This document shows positions 27,223 to 35,937 of a DNA stretch of 64,000 nt, piece after piece (the stretch's first letter is position 1; every line of letters starts with the position of its first letter). The notes under the pieces are model-generated. The model saw only the letters and a list, made by a program, of their open reading frames with translations. It had not been told where the DNA came from and did not search any database. This DNA is from Corynebacterium durum (lineage in GTDB: Bacteria > Actinomycetota > Actinomycetes > Mycobacteriales > Mycobacteriaceae). A program made the translations under genes and the position numbers. Where the stretch lies: contig NZ_CP047200.1 of assembly GCF_030408675.1 (NCBI RefSeq), positions 248,001 through 312,000 of the forward strand, read 5' to 3'.

Positions 27223-28629
27223 CTAATCGCTGTTCTTTGTTGGTAGTCCGCGAGTAGAGAAGAGAGCGGCCGCAGTTATGATCGCGAGAGCGGCAAAGAC
27301 TATGCCAAATGCCGAGCTTTGGTCGCTGATGTACTGACTGGCGACTTGAATGGAGACGGCGGCAAAGGCAGCACCGAATGCTCCTGCAATCTGCTGGACG
27401 ATGGCGTTTGTAGTGGTGGCCTCCGCGTATTTCTCGGTCGGCAATCCCGCGTAAAGAGTTAGCATCGTTGGAGCGACGGCAAAGGCCAAAGCTACACCAC
27501 GGGCAAGAAGTAGAGCCAACGCGATGGGTGCTGATAGGTCGTTTGCGACGATGGCGAGCCCGAGAGTCGTGATAGCCACACCTGTCAACCCCGCGAATAC
27601 GAGTTTTCGTGGGTCGCCAGAGATGTCGATTTTCTTCCCAACATACAGGACTGCTAGTAGCATTCCGATACCCTGCGGAGCCAGGGAGAGACCTGCGGTA
27701 AGTACAGATTCATTAGGGTTGGAAGTCTCAATGATCAGTGGTATCAGGAATGTAATTCCCATCATCCCAAAATTGTTGATGAACACAATGAGAGTGGTGG
27801 CCTTGAAGGACGTGATCTTTAGTAGCGTCAGTTCGAAGCCTACGCTTCTTGTCGAGGATTTTGCGCGTTTGAAGAAAGCAAACAGCAGGCAAACAGCGAC
27901 TATTCCGAACACGAAGGTGGGTACCGAGAAATCTGATGAAGACACCCGGGTTAGAAATAGCAGTATGACCGTCATGGCTGGCATGAGCATGAGAATTGAC
28001 CAGTAGTCCACCCGAGTCGTGCTCTCTGTGAGTCTGTTTGGAATCCACAGGGCAGCAGGGATTAATGCCAGTAGTGCTAGCGGAATACTGGCCCACAGTG
28101 CCCATCGCCAGGATGACTGGTCGATGATGATCCCACCTAGGACAGGTCCGACGATTGGCGCAATCTGGACGGGGATTGCGGTTAATGCCATTACCCTGCC
28201 CATTCGAGACTGGCCTGCGATTTCTACGGCCAGAAGCCTCATGAGAGGGAAGAGCATGCCGCCACCCAACCCCTGGATTACACGAAATGCAATGAGCGAG
28301 CTAAGAGACCATGCGAGACCGGCGGCCAGCGTGGCGCCTGTGAAAACCGCGAGGCTCATAACCCATGTGCGTTGGGCACCATACCGGTGGCAGAGTGAAC
28401 TAGTGAGTGGGATCACGGTGGCCATGGCTAAGAGGTACCCGGCGCTTGTCCATTGAACAACACTGACTGACGCGTCGAAATCGGATGCGATGTTTGGTAC
28501 TGCGATTGCGATGATGCTGCTGTCGACGAGACCGACGAACCCTCCAGCGGCCAGGATCATCGACTGCCAAAAGATTCGACTTGTGATGGTGGAGGGCGTG
28601 CCGGTTTCTTTGTCACTTTCTTCAGGCAT
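27223..28629 (-). CDS. MFS multidrug efflux transporter, DHA2-like
   Basis: This 468-residue integral membrane protein has about 12-14 hydrophobic helices and the drug-antiporter signatures D-S-S-I-I-A-I-A-V-P-N-I in helix 1 and R-V-I-Q-G-L-G-G-G in helix 4, with G-P-V-L-G-G-I-I in helix 5 (motif C). It resembles EmrB/QacA proton antiporters that export drugs or dyes. The ATG at 28629 gives the best start, with GGAAAG upstream. It belongs to the accessory block between topA and cyaB. Confidence 0.87.
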   Translation of the reverse strand: MPEESDKETGTPSTITSRIFWQSMILAAGGFVGLVDSSIIAIAVPNIASDFDASVSVVQWTSAGYLLAMATVIPLTSSLCHRYGAQRTWVMSLAVFTGATLAAGLAWSLSSLIAFRVIQGLGGGMLFPLMRLLAVEIAGQSRMGRVMALTAIPVQIAPIVGPVLGGIIIDQSSWRWALWASIPLALLALIPAALWIPNRLTESTTRVDYWSILMLMPAMTVILLFLTRVSSSDFSVPTFVFGIVAVCLLFAFFKRAKSSTRSVGFELTLLKITSFKATTLIVFINNFGMMGITFLIPLIIETSNPNESVLTAGLSLAPQGIGMLLAVLYVGKKIDISGDPRKLVFAGLTGVAITTLGLAIVANDLSAPIALALLLARGVALAFAVAPTMLTLYAGLPTEKYAEATTTNAIVQQIAGAFGAAFAAVSIQVASQYISDQSSAFGIVFAALAIITAAALFSTRGLPTKNSD

Positions 28630-28823
28630 TGTTTTCGTTCTTTCCCCAGTTGGCAAGCGTGATACGTGCTTTTAGAATTGCTGTGCGCGACGAAGTGGCG
28701 ACAGACCTTGGATCTCCAAAATCGTCCTATGTTTTCTTTGGCATAGAGTCTGTAAGCCCAAAATGCTTGGATCAGAATACGGAAGATACGCCGACCCGGC
28801 AACGTCAGCCCCGCCGAGCTTCC

Positions 28824-28883
28824 GACGAAACGGCTCCTAAAACCCTGACGAAACGGCTCCTAAAACTCCGACGAAACGGCTCC
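28824..28883 (+). repeat. Three direct repeats of 23-bp period
   Basis: GACGAAACGGCTCC occurs at 28824-28837, 28847-28860 and 28870-28883, each 23 bp from the next, with spacers TAAAACCCT and TAAAACTCC. The third repeat is 37 bp before TATACT at 28920-28925, a likely -10 for the DUF4143 gene. The array looks like an iteron-type binding site. The rest of the 327-bp divergent gap (28630-28956) shows no gene. Confidence 0.75.
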
Positions 28884-28956
28884 AACCGTGTCAATAAAAC
28901 GATATTTCCGCATGTAGAGTATACTTTTGGTGTGTGCTACCTGGAAGGAGACTTTT

Positions 28957-30228
28957 GTGCTCCCGAAACGACATTCTAAGCAGGCGTATCTCACTCGATA
29001 TATTGACTATGAGCTGGACGAGCTGATCGAGGATTTATCAGGCATCGCGATTGATGGCCCTAAAGGTGTTGGGAAGACGGCGACAGCTTCGCTTCGCAGT
29101 GACGTGGTCTTGATGCTGGATGATGTTGCGGTGAGGCAGGTTGTTGAGGCTGACGCGAAAAGGCAGCTCACAGCAAAAAGTGTTGTGTGCGTTGATGAGT
29201 GGCAAAACTATCCCCCAGTCTGGGACACGGTGAGGAGGCTGATCGACGATAAAGTGGCAACCACCTTTCTGCTCACAGGTTCTGCATCGCCAGTCGTGGG
29301 AGCCAGAACACATTCTGGCGCGGGGCGAATAATTTCGCTGAGGATGCGCCCCTTGAGTCTCGCTGAACGTGCAGGAACCCAGCCAACTGTGTTTATCCGC
29401 GATCTGTTTGAACGCGAAGCGGACATCGCTGGTAATAGTGATTTTTCGCTTTCTGACTATGCCACCGCTATCTGTTCCACGGGTTTGCCAGGCATTTATG
29501 ACCTTTCCCCGCGCGCTCGCCGTGCGTCCATTGCCGGATATGTCACACGGATTATCGACAGGGATGTGCCGGAGCAAGGTGGGAGTGTACGACGACCTGA
29601 CACACTGCGATCGTGGTTAACCGCATATGCAGCAGCATCATCAACCACGACTACCTACACTAAAATCCTTGACGCAGCGACTCCGGCCGATACCGACAAA
29701 ATCAGTAAGAAAACATCGGATAAATATCGCGATTTGCTTACTAAGATCTGGGTACTGGATTCTGTTCCTGCGTGGTCGCCGCAAGCCCCTTCCTTGGCCC
29801 GATTGAACTTGAGTCCTAAACATCAGCTTTTTGATCCAGGAATAGCAGCCAACCTTCTAGGTATCACGGACCGTACACTTGTGAGCGCCGTTAAAGGTAC
29901 TGGGGAGATTTTTGGCCAATTATTTGAGTCATTGGCAACACTGTGCGTCCGCACTGCTGGACAAGCCGCCGAGGCGCGGACTTTTCACCTGCGAACGAAG
30001 GCGGGCGAACATGAGGTTGATCTTATTCTCGAACGCTACGATGGTGCTGTTTTAGCGTTTGAAGTGAAATTGTCTCCGACAGTGGACGATAAGGATGTTT
30101 CACATCTTCATTGGCTGGGGGAGCAGATAGGCGACCGCCTTGTGGACAAAATAGTTCTTACAACAGGCTCTACTGCGTATCGACGAGCAGACGGGGTCGC
30201 TGTCGTGCCCTTAGCCCTGCTCGGCTAA
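28957..30228 (+). CDS. AAA_14/DUF4143 ATP-binding protein
   Basis: This 423-residue protein has an N-terminal AAA domain with Walker A G-P-K-G-V-G-K-T (34-41) and Walker B V-V-C-V-D-E-W-Q (about 80-87). A helical middle follows, then a DUF4143 C-terminal domain with L-R-T-K-A-G-E-H-E-V-D-L-I-L and F-E-V-K-L-S, which is a PD-(D/E)xK nuclease-like D-x8-13-E-x-K pattern. Such genes are common, scattered and accessory; function is unknown, with defence or mobile-element roles suspected. GTG 28957 has GAAGGAG 6 nt upstream. The end overlaps the convergent cyaB gene by 4 bp. Confidence 0.85.
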   Translation: MLPKRHSKQAYLTRYIDYELDELIEDLSGIAIDGPKGVGKTATASLRSDVVLMLDDVAVRQVVEADAKRQLTAKSVVCVDEWQNYPPVWDTVRRLIDDKVATTFLLTGSASPVVGARTHSGAGRIISLRMRPLSLAERAGTQPTVFIRDLFEREADIAGNSDFSLSDYATAICSTGLPGIYDLSPRARRASIAGYVTRIIDRDVPEQGGSVRRPDTLRSWLTAYAAASSTTTTYTKILDAATPADTDKISKKTSDKYRDLLTKIWVLDSVPAWSPQAPSLARLNLSPKHQLFDPGIAANLLGITDRTLVSAVKGTGEIFGQLFESLATLCVRTAGQAAEARTFHLRTKAGEHEVDLILERYDGAVLAFEVKLSPTVDDKDVSHLHWLGEQIGDRLVDKIVLTTGSTAYRRADGVAVVPLALLG

Positions 30229-31751
30229 GACCTATCCGCCAGTGTCGGGCGAATCGGCCGGGCGAGCTGGGTCATTTCTTTGCGTCCGCGCAGCTCTACG
30301 GATTTCAGGACGGTCCAGCGGGCTTGTTCGGCTTCGTTTGCTTCCCGGAGCGTGGCAGCGGAGGTCAGTACCCGACCAGGGGTGTCTTTGGCCAGTTCGG
30401 TGAGGCGGGCGGCTTGGTTCACGGCGTCGCCAATGACGGTGTATTCGAACCGGTCGGAACCGCCGATGTGCCCGGCCACCACGTGACCTGCGGCGACGCC
30501 GATGCCGCACGAGAGTTTGAGTCCCTTGAGTTTCTGGCGCAGTTCGCGGGCGGCGGCGAGGGCGTGGCCCGCGGCGTCGGAAAGCGGCAGGGGAGCGCCG
30601 AATACGGCGAGGGCAGCGTCGCCCTGGAACTTGTTGATGAAACCTTTATTGTGGTGCACCACAGCAACAACCTGCTCGAAGAAGTCGTTGAGCGCGGCGA
30701 CAACGTCCTCGGGAGTGTGGTTGACGGCGAAGGATGTGGAGCCGATGACGTCGATAAACAGGACGGCGACGTTGCGGTCCTCGCCGCCGAGGGTGGGCAG
30801 CTCCTCCAGTGCGCGGCTGGCCACTTCTGCGCCGACATAGCGCCCAAACAAATCGTGGACGCGCTGGCGTTCCCGCAGGCCACGCATCATTTCATTGAAG
30901 CCCGCTTGAAGTACACCAATTTCCGAGCCGTCGTAAATGCGGACGGCGGTGTTGGCGTCGCCGCGGCGCACGCGCTCAATGGCCTCATGAAGCTCAGAAA
31001 TCGGGTCCACGATGCTCTTGGTCACCAGGGTTGTTCCCACAGCGCCGGTGATCAGCGCCACGCATCCCAGCGCAATAATGCCTGGCAGGATGCTACTGGA
31101 ATCGTGGTGGAAATACTGCACACGCTGGCCCACCATCATGAGCAGCATGCCCAGGATAGGCACCCCCGAGGTGACTATCCAGGTTAGTTGCATGCGCACC
31201 CGCACCGGCGGTTCCAGGGTAGAATCCGCAAACCCTTGGGCGAGGGCTTTCGCGGCAATAGGGCGGACCAGCAGCTCCGCCTCCAGGTACGTCAGCAACA
31301 CCACGATCGCCCCGCCGAGGATCGTGGCCAGCGCCACCACGAACGCCAGCCGCGAGGATGTCGACGCCGCGACCACAGTGACTATGGACACCCCAATCAG
31401 CCACACCACGGCGCACAGCACCGCCTGGTACACCGGAATCCTGAGCACCAGGTTACGAACCATATTCGGGTCATGTTCGTCCGGTTTGTGCTGCCATCGA
31501 AGCACCGGAAGGAACAGCCGCAGCGTCACCGCCACACCCGCAAATACCGCCAGCACCACGTACACAATCCCGGCTATCCGCAGGTAGTTGGAATCCGTGC
31601 CAAAATTAGCTATTTCCGGGATCGGCAGTAGGTAGCGCACAAACAGCATGATCGCCAGCGCGCCCAGGACATTTGAGCCGAGTACCGTAGCAGCATAAAG
31701 CGGCCATGAGGTGCCCCACAGCCACTTCATTACCTGCGCGAACCGTCTCAT
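30225..31751 (-). CDS. cyaB: Class III membrane adenylate cyclase
   Basis: This 508-residue protein has six N-terminal membrane helices (about 15-245), a HAMP linker (about 250-305) and a cyclase homology domain (about 325-470). Visible catalytic elements are F-I-D-V-I-G-S-T (metal Asp), F-Q-G-D-A-A-L-A-V-F-G (second metal Asp) and G-D-A-V-N-Q-A-A-R-L (Asn and Arg of the transition state). It makes cAMP, the ligand of GlxR encoded at 7.0 kb. Placement between topA and holB matches C. glutamicum cyaB, its sole class III cyclase. AAGGAGG precedes the ATG. Confidence 0.93.
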   Translation of the reverse strand: MRRFAQVMKWLWGTSWPLYAATVLGSNVLGALAIMLFVRYLLPIPEIANFGTDSNYLRIAGIVYVVLAVFAGVAVTLRLFLPVLRWQHKPDEHDPNMVRNLVLRIPVYQAVLCAVVWLIGVSIVTVVAASTSSRLAFVVALATILGGAIVVLLTYLEAELLVRPIAAKALAQGFADSTLEPPVRVRMQLTWIVTSGVPILGMLLMMVGQRVQYFHHDSSSILPGIIALGCVALITGAVGTTLVTKSIVDPISELHEAIERVRRGDANTAVRIYDGSEIGVLQAGFNEMMRGLRERQRVHDLFGRYVGAEVASRALEELPTLGGEDRNVAVLFIDVIGSTSFAVNHTPEDVVAALNDFFEQVVAVVHHNKGFINKFQGDAALAVFGAPLPLSDAAGHALAAARELRQKLKGLKLSCGIGVAAGHVVAGHIGGSDRFEYTVIGDAVNQAARLTELAKDTPGRVLTSAATLREANEAEQARWTVLKSVELRGRKEMTQLARPIRPTLADRS

Positions 31752-31793
31752 GATCCTCCTTCAACTGGTCCCGAATATTATAAGGTGGGGTAG

Positions 31794-32984
31794 GTGAGCA
31801 CATCTACCTCCACTGTCTTTGATCGCCTAACCGGGGGCAGTCAACTCCGCAGCTTGCTTATTGACGCCGCGACGGCCGCCCGCTCCGGTTCCGTCACCCA
31901 CGCATGGTTGTTTACCGGTGCGCCCGGGTCCGGCAGGACAGTGGCAGCGCGTGCTTTAGCCGCTGGACTTGTGTGCACCTCAGAAGTGCCTGGCTGTGGA
32001 GAGTGCCAGGCCTGCCGCACTGCGTTGGCGGGCAATCACCCTGATGTGGAACTTATTCAGCCCCAGGAACTCACCACCGGCGTGAAATTTGCACGCGACG
32101 TTGTGGAGAAAGCGCATACCCTGCCTACCAGCGCGCCCTGGCGGGTAGTGATTTTTGAAGACGCTGATCGCATGACGGAATCCGCCAGCAACGTCCTTCT
32201 GAAATCCGTGGAAGAACCACCGTCACGCACCGTGTTCATGTTGTGCGCCCCCTCTACACACCCCCGAGACATCCTGCCGACCATTGTGTCCCGCTGCAGG
32301 CACGTGTATGTACCGGTACCCAGCAACGACGACGTCGCGGCATTACTCGTTGCTGAAGGAGGAGTCAGCGAGCATGATGCCGCCCTCGCTGCGGCGGCCA
32401 GTGTAGGACACATCGGCCGGGCCCGGCACCTCGCGCACAACATCGTCGCCCAACAACGACGCGCCCAGGTCCTAGGGCTCGCCGAACTGATCTACCACGG
32501 CGACCTGGCCTTCCAGGAAGTGGGAGTGCTTTTTACCAAAATCGAAGCCGAAGTAGACCAACGTCTCGAACCCATCGAAGCTTCTGAAAAGGAGAAACTT
32601 CAGACAGCCATGGGTGGTGGCATGAAAGGAAAACGGGTGGCCAGCCTGCGATCTTCCCTCAACGCCGCCGAAAAAGAACTCGAAGCCACCCACAAGAAAC
32701 GACGCACCCGCCAAAAACGCGACGCCCTCGACCTGGCGCTTGTAGACTTCGCCGGAATCTACCGCGACGCACTCATTACTGCGACCGGCGCTGGCATCGG
32801 CCTTACCCACCCAGACATGGAAGGACTCTCCAGGGAAATCGCTTCCCGACACCCCGCAGAAGCCATTGTGACCTGCATAGACGCCATCATGAAAACCCGG
32901 GAACTCTTCGGGCAAAACGTCCGGCCAGTGGTCGCCCTAGACAGCATGGTGGGACGCATCCGCCTTGCATTAGGTGTGCGCTAA
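31794..32984 (+). CDS. holB: DNA polymerase III delta' subunit
   Basis: This 396-residue clamp-loader subunit has an AAA+ domain whose P-loop reads G-A-P-G-S-G-R-T (42-49), with Arg in place of the catalytic Lys, typical of the ATP-inactive delta'. A zinc module of four cysteines (62, 69, 72, 75) follows, and S-R-C (about 165) supplies the arginine finger. The C-terminal region is helical and charged. GTG start with AGGTGGGG upstream. The gap to the divergent cyaB is only 42 bp. Confidence 0.92.
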   Translation: MSTSTSTVFDRLTGGSQLRSLLIDAATAARSGSVTHAWLFTGAPGSGRTVAARALAAGLVCTSEVPGCGECQACRTALAGNHPDVELIQPQELTTGVKFARDVVEKAHTLPTSAPWRVVIFEDADRMTESASNVLLKSVEEPPSRTVFMLCAPSTHPRDILPTIVSRCRHVYVPVPSNDDVAALLVAEGGVSEHDAALAAAASVGHIGRARHLAHNIVAQQRRAQVLGLAELIYHGDLAFQEVGVLFTKIEAEVDQRLEPIEASEKEKLQTAMGGGMKGKRVASLRSSLNAAEKELEATHKKRRTRQKRDALDLALVDFAGIYRDALITATGAGIGLTHPDMEGLSREIASRHPAEAIVTCIDAIMKTRELFGQNVRPVVALDSMVGRIRLALGVR

Positions 32985-33026
32985 CACCATAGGGTAAAGT
33001 ATCTTCTCGGACTTCACGGAGTCCAC

Positions 33027-33102
33027 GCCGCCTTAGCTCAGTCGGTAGAGCGATTCACTCGTAATGAATAGGTCGGGGGTTCGATTCCCCCAGGCGGCTC
33101 CA
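33027..33102 (+). tRNA. tRNA-Thr (anticodon CGT)
   Basis: A full cloverleaf is present: acceptor GCCGCCT/AGGCGGC, D arm with AGCTC/GAGC, anticodon stem ATTCA/TGAAT with loop CTCGTAA (anticodon CGT), T arm GGGGG-TTCGATT-CCCCC and an encoded CCA end. It reads ACG threonine codons. The next genes are a toxin-antitoxin-like pair, so this tRNA may mark an insertion point, but no repeated 3' end is visible. Confidence 0.94.
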
Positions 33103-33138
33103 ACGTGGGGGTGGATATTGAAGGGGCAGAGTGAAACT

Positions 33139-33588
33139 ATGGTTTCAGTGATTGACGTGGCTTCTTACATCCTGCAGCAGCGTGGATCAATGACCACAAT
33201 GAAACTGCAGAAGCTTTGCTATTATTCGCAGGCTTGGAACCTTGCTTGGGATGAAAAGCCGCTTTTTCATGAGCCGATCCAGGCATGGGCAAATGGCCCT
33301 GTTGTGTACGCATTATTTGAACGGCATCGTGGCAAATTTGTTGTAGAACAAGACGATATTGCAGGCAATCCAGAGGCACTTGATCGTGATGAGCGCGAGA
33401 CCATTGATGCTGTGTTAGATGCATACGGGCACCTTACTGGACAGCAGCTTAGCGATATTACTCACTCCGAAAGGCCATGGAAAGTAGCGCGCGGCGAAGT
33501 GTCAGAGGGTGAGTATTGTTCCGAGGTAATAGATCTTGACATTATGCAAGATTATTACGGCGGCTTGGACTCTGCAGCTGCGTCGTGA
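33139..33588 (+). CDS. Panacea (DUF4065/SocA-like) domain protein, probable antitoxin
   Basis: This 149-residue protein is a complete Panacea domain: an early M-K-L-Q-K-L-C-Y-Y-S-Q-A-W segment (about 22-34), then W-A-N-G-P-V-V-Y-A-L-F (about 50-60) and P-W near 113. Panacea proteins are antitoxins that pair with many unrelated toxins and sometimes recruit ClpXP, as SocA does. The stop overlaps the next start (TGATG), so a two-gene toxin-antitoxin unit is likely. ATG 33139 is the start of homology. Confidence 0.85.
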   Translation: MVSVIDVASYILQQRGSMTTMKLQKLCYYSQAWNLAWDEKPLFHEPIQAWANGPVVYALFERHRGKFVVEQDDIAGNPEALDRDERETIDAVLDAYGHLTGQQLSDITHSERPWKVARGEVSEGEYCSEVIDLDIMQDYYGGLDSAAAS

Positions 33589-33868
33589 TGGGAAAGAAAC
33601 CTAAGGGGCGGGGGAAGCAATCAGCTCAGAAAAAAATGAAGGCGGTTGCGGACACGAATCTTCATCACATAGAACGTACTTCCTCTAAGCAAGTGTCCGC
33701 ATCAGCAGGCAAATTAACCCAACACTAGACCAAGCGGAAGAAGAGCTATTTAGATTTCGCCTGGGCTCGACGCGTCGCCTCTGGGGGTATAGATCAGGGG
33801 CGACATTCCGAATTCTTTGGTGGGATGAACATCATCAGGTCTATCCAACGGAGCCTAAGAATACGTAG
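33588..33868 (+). pseudogene. Frameshifted partner of the Panacea protein (probable toxin)
   Basis: An ATG overlapping the Panacea stop begins a 46-residue frame with a lysine-rich start (M-G-K-K-P-K-G-R-G) and N-L-H-H-I-E, ending at TAG 33726-33728. In another frame the sequence continues without delay as L-D-Q-A-E-E-E-L-F-R-F-R-L-G, then R-L-W-G-Y and I-L-W-W-D-E-H-H-Q-V-Y-P to TAG at 33866. That tail is the familiar C-terminus of small proteins of about 90-140 residues. One inserted base (or two lost) just before 33725 explains the break. It may be a decayed toxin, a sequencing error or a programmed shift. Confidence 0.7.
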
Positions 33869-33869
33869 T

Positions 33870-34700
33870 CTAGCCCTCCGCCTTCCTCCCATCCTGCAGG
33901 ATTTTCACCAGCAGAATGAGTTCGGCGATAACTGCCACGGCTAGGAGTACTTGCGCGTTGGTATAGCGCTCGGACCAGCGCCCAGCCCAGGTTTGAATGT
34001 TGAATTGCGTGTCGGTAGACAGCAGCGAGGGGAGTGTTGCGGTGCCGTAGGACGTGATGAACAGCAATCCAATGAAGATGAATAGCGCACCGGCAATCAT
34101 GCTCATGGTGTTGAGCCGCAGGGGGCCAAGCTGCCATGCTCGTCCTCGTAACCAGGTGCGGGAGCCGATATCCCAGCGGTCCCACACCAGCGCCATGAGA
34201 AATAGCGGTACCGTCATGCCAAGAGCGTAAAGTGCCATAACCAGCGCGCCATAGGCGGGATTTCCGCCAACCACAGCGGTGGTGAGCACCGCTCCAAGGA
34301 GCGGGCCTGCGCAGAATCCAGCGAATCCGTAGACCGCTCCAAGCAGGAACACCGACACCCACCCGGAACCACGCACTCGGGAGGCCAACGATGATAGTAC
34401 GGGGATGTTAAAACCAAACCCCAGGAAGGTGTACACCCCAAGGGCTATGATCGCCCAGCCGCCTATGGTGATCAGCGTGTCACGGTGTTGCGTGAGCAGG
34501 CCACCGAGGTTCCCGGCACCCACGCCAACGGGTACGAGCACGCAGGCCAAGCCCAGGAAGAACACAAGGGTTCGGGCCGCGAGTTGCTGTTTCGAGGTGA
34601 AAGCGTAGGCGAAGAAAGCGGGCAAGAGTAGTGCGGAGCAGGGGCTGAGGATGGCGAGCACGCCGCCAAGAAATGCCCCGAGGAAACCGATGCTGACCAT
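33870..34700 (-). CDS. CcdA/DsbD-type thiol-electron transporter
   Basis: This 276-residue membrane protein has six or more helices. Its first helix region holds L-S-P-C-S-A-L-L-L-P and a later one G-F-A-G-F-C-A-G-P-L, the two conserved cysteines of the CcdA/DsbD family that pass electrons from cytoplasmic thioredoxin across the membrane. It shares one base with the preceding DsbA-like gene, its likely partner. Confidence 0.87.
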   Translation of the reverse strand: MVSIGFLGAFLGGVLAILSPCSALLLPAFFAYAFTSKQQLAARTLVFFLGLACVLVPVGVGAGNLGGLLTQHRDTLITIGGWAIIALGVYTFLGFGFNIPVLSSLASRVRGSGWVSVFLLGAVYGFAGFCAGPLLGAVLTTAVVGGNPAYGALVMALYALGMTVPLFLMALVWDRWDIGSRTWLRGRAWQLGPLRLNTMSMIAGALFIFIGLLFITSYGTATLPSLLSTDTQFNIQTWAGRWSERYTNAQVLLAVAVIAELILLVKILQDGRKAEG

Positions 34701-35578
34701 TAGCGTTCCTTGGAGACGGTTTTTGCGAGTTCGTCGTTAATCGCCTGGACGAATACCTCGGTGGGTTGTGCGCCGCTGATGAACTGGCCGCCAACGAAGA
34801 AGCCGGGGGTTCCGCTGATGCCAAGTGAGGTGGCGTAGGAGCGGGCTTGTTTCACAACCTCGTTGTAGGTGTCGCCGGAGGCGTCCTCACGGAATTTGTC
34901 CATGTCAGGTACGCCTGCTTCTTCAGCGAAGCGTTCGAAGTCTTCCATCTGGTAGCCCGGATGCCCGTTCACGTCTTTGGAAGCCGTGTACAGGGCGTGC
35001 TTGAATTCCACAAACTTGCCTTGGGCTGCGGCGGCTCGTCCTGCGCGGGCTGCGGCTTCAGCGTTGGGTCCGTTGATGGGGAGGTCGTTCCATTCCAAGC
35101 GCACCAGGCCCTTATCCACATAGTCCTTGAGGATGGCGGGTTCGGTCTGGTTGGCAAACCGCGAGCAGAAGGGGCATTCGAAGTCGGAGAATTCGGAGAT
35201 GACCACCGGGGCGTCGATAGCCCCCACGGCGAAGGGGTCGGTGGCGGAGCGGCGGTGGATGTTGTACACATCTTCTTGTTTTTCCAGCGGGCCGCCGGGA
35301 CCGTAGACCTTGGCATCGTAGGTGCCGTCGTCTAGTGCTTTAGGGCCGTCGCCTTTGGTGCCGTTCGCGCCGGGTTTCGCCATGGCGGCGAGGGCGGCGG
35401 TGTCCTCATTGTTCCCCTTAGCGCTCGGGGCGTTGCTAGGTGCCGCATTGCCAACGGCACTCTCAGAAGCAGCACCACCCCGTTCGCCTAGTACGTATCC
35501 GGTGAGTCCGGCAATGACGATGAGCAGGGCGATGAACGCCCACATTGTTTTAGTGATGGCGGAAAACGCGTTTTTCAT
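34700..35578 (-). CDS. DsbA-family membrane-anchored thiol oxidoreductase
   Basis: This 292-residue protein has an N-terminal anchor (about 9-31), a low-complexity linker and a DsbA/DSBA-like thioredoxin domain with the active site F-E-C-P-F-C (about 134-139) and cis-Pro in I-S-G-T-P-G-F-F. DsbA-type proteins form or isomerise disulfides in exported proteins. It is coupled to the upstream DUF2304 gene by a 4-bp overlap (ATGA) and to the CcdA gene by one base, which suggests a common redox function. Confidence 0.88.
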   Translation of the reverse strand: MKNAFSAITKTMWAFIALLIVIAGLTGYVLGERGGAASESAVGNAAPSNAPSAKGNNEDTAALAAMAKPGANGTKGDGPKALDDGTYDAKVYGPGGPLEKQEDVYNIHRRSATDPFAVGAIDAPVVISEFSDFECPFCSRFANQTEPAILKDYVDKGLVRLEWNDLPINGPNAEAAARAGRAAAAQGKFVEFKHALYTASKDVNGHPGYQMEDFERFAEEAGVPDMDKFREDASGDTYNEVVKQARSYATSLGISGTPGFFVGGQFISGAQPTEVFVQAINDELAKTVSKER

Positions 35579-35937
35579 TCTTCCTCAGTGTCAGGCTCGG
35601 GTGCAATGGCGTTTTGTAAAGCCACTGCCCGTGCGAGACGCGCGTAACGGAGTTCCAGCTCGCGGAAGCGAATGTAGGAGCTCAAAGTGGTAAACATAAA
35701 CGCAACCACTAAAAGATACAACAGAAGGTCTGTGCCTCGTGAAACACCAACATAATTCGCCACAATGGTGAGATCATCTGGGCGGAGTACGGCCCAAATG
35801 CAGGCGGCGATAAAGAGTAGGAAACCAAGTTTCACACCTGCTTTTGCGCGGGCTTTGCGGCGGTTTCCCAGGAAATAGAGGACAAGGGTTGCGGTAGCAA
35901 GGAGCAGGAAGAGTTGCATTAAGAGCTGTCCGGTCAT
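35575..35937 (-). CDS. DUF2304 membrane protein
   Basis: This 120-residue protein has three hydrophobic helices (about 3-22, 35-50 and 66-86) and the L-S-S-Y-I-R-F-R-E-L-E motif in the coiled C-terminal part, which is usual for DUF2304. These proteins are almost always next to a GT2 polyprenyl-phosphate glycosyltransferase, as here, and may help present or move the lipid-linked sugar. It overlaps both neighbours by 4 bp. Confidence 0.82.
   Translation of the reverse strand: MTGQLLMQLFLLLATATLVLYFLGNRRKARAKAGVKLGFLLFIAACIWAVLRPDDLTIVANYVGVSRGTDLLLYLLVVAFMFTTLSSYIRFRELELRYARLARAVALQNAIAPEPDTEEE

Noticed and set aside
30111..31187. 358-codon + strand frame opposite cyaB
   Set aside because: It lies opposite the conserved cyclase and HAMP domains and is explained by their codon bias.
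35111..35119. TTATCCACA DnaA-box match
   Set aside because: A single copy inside the DsbA-like coding sequence, with no paired site, is expected by chance at this scale.
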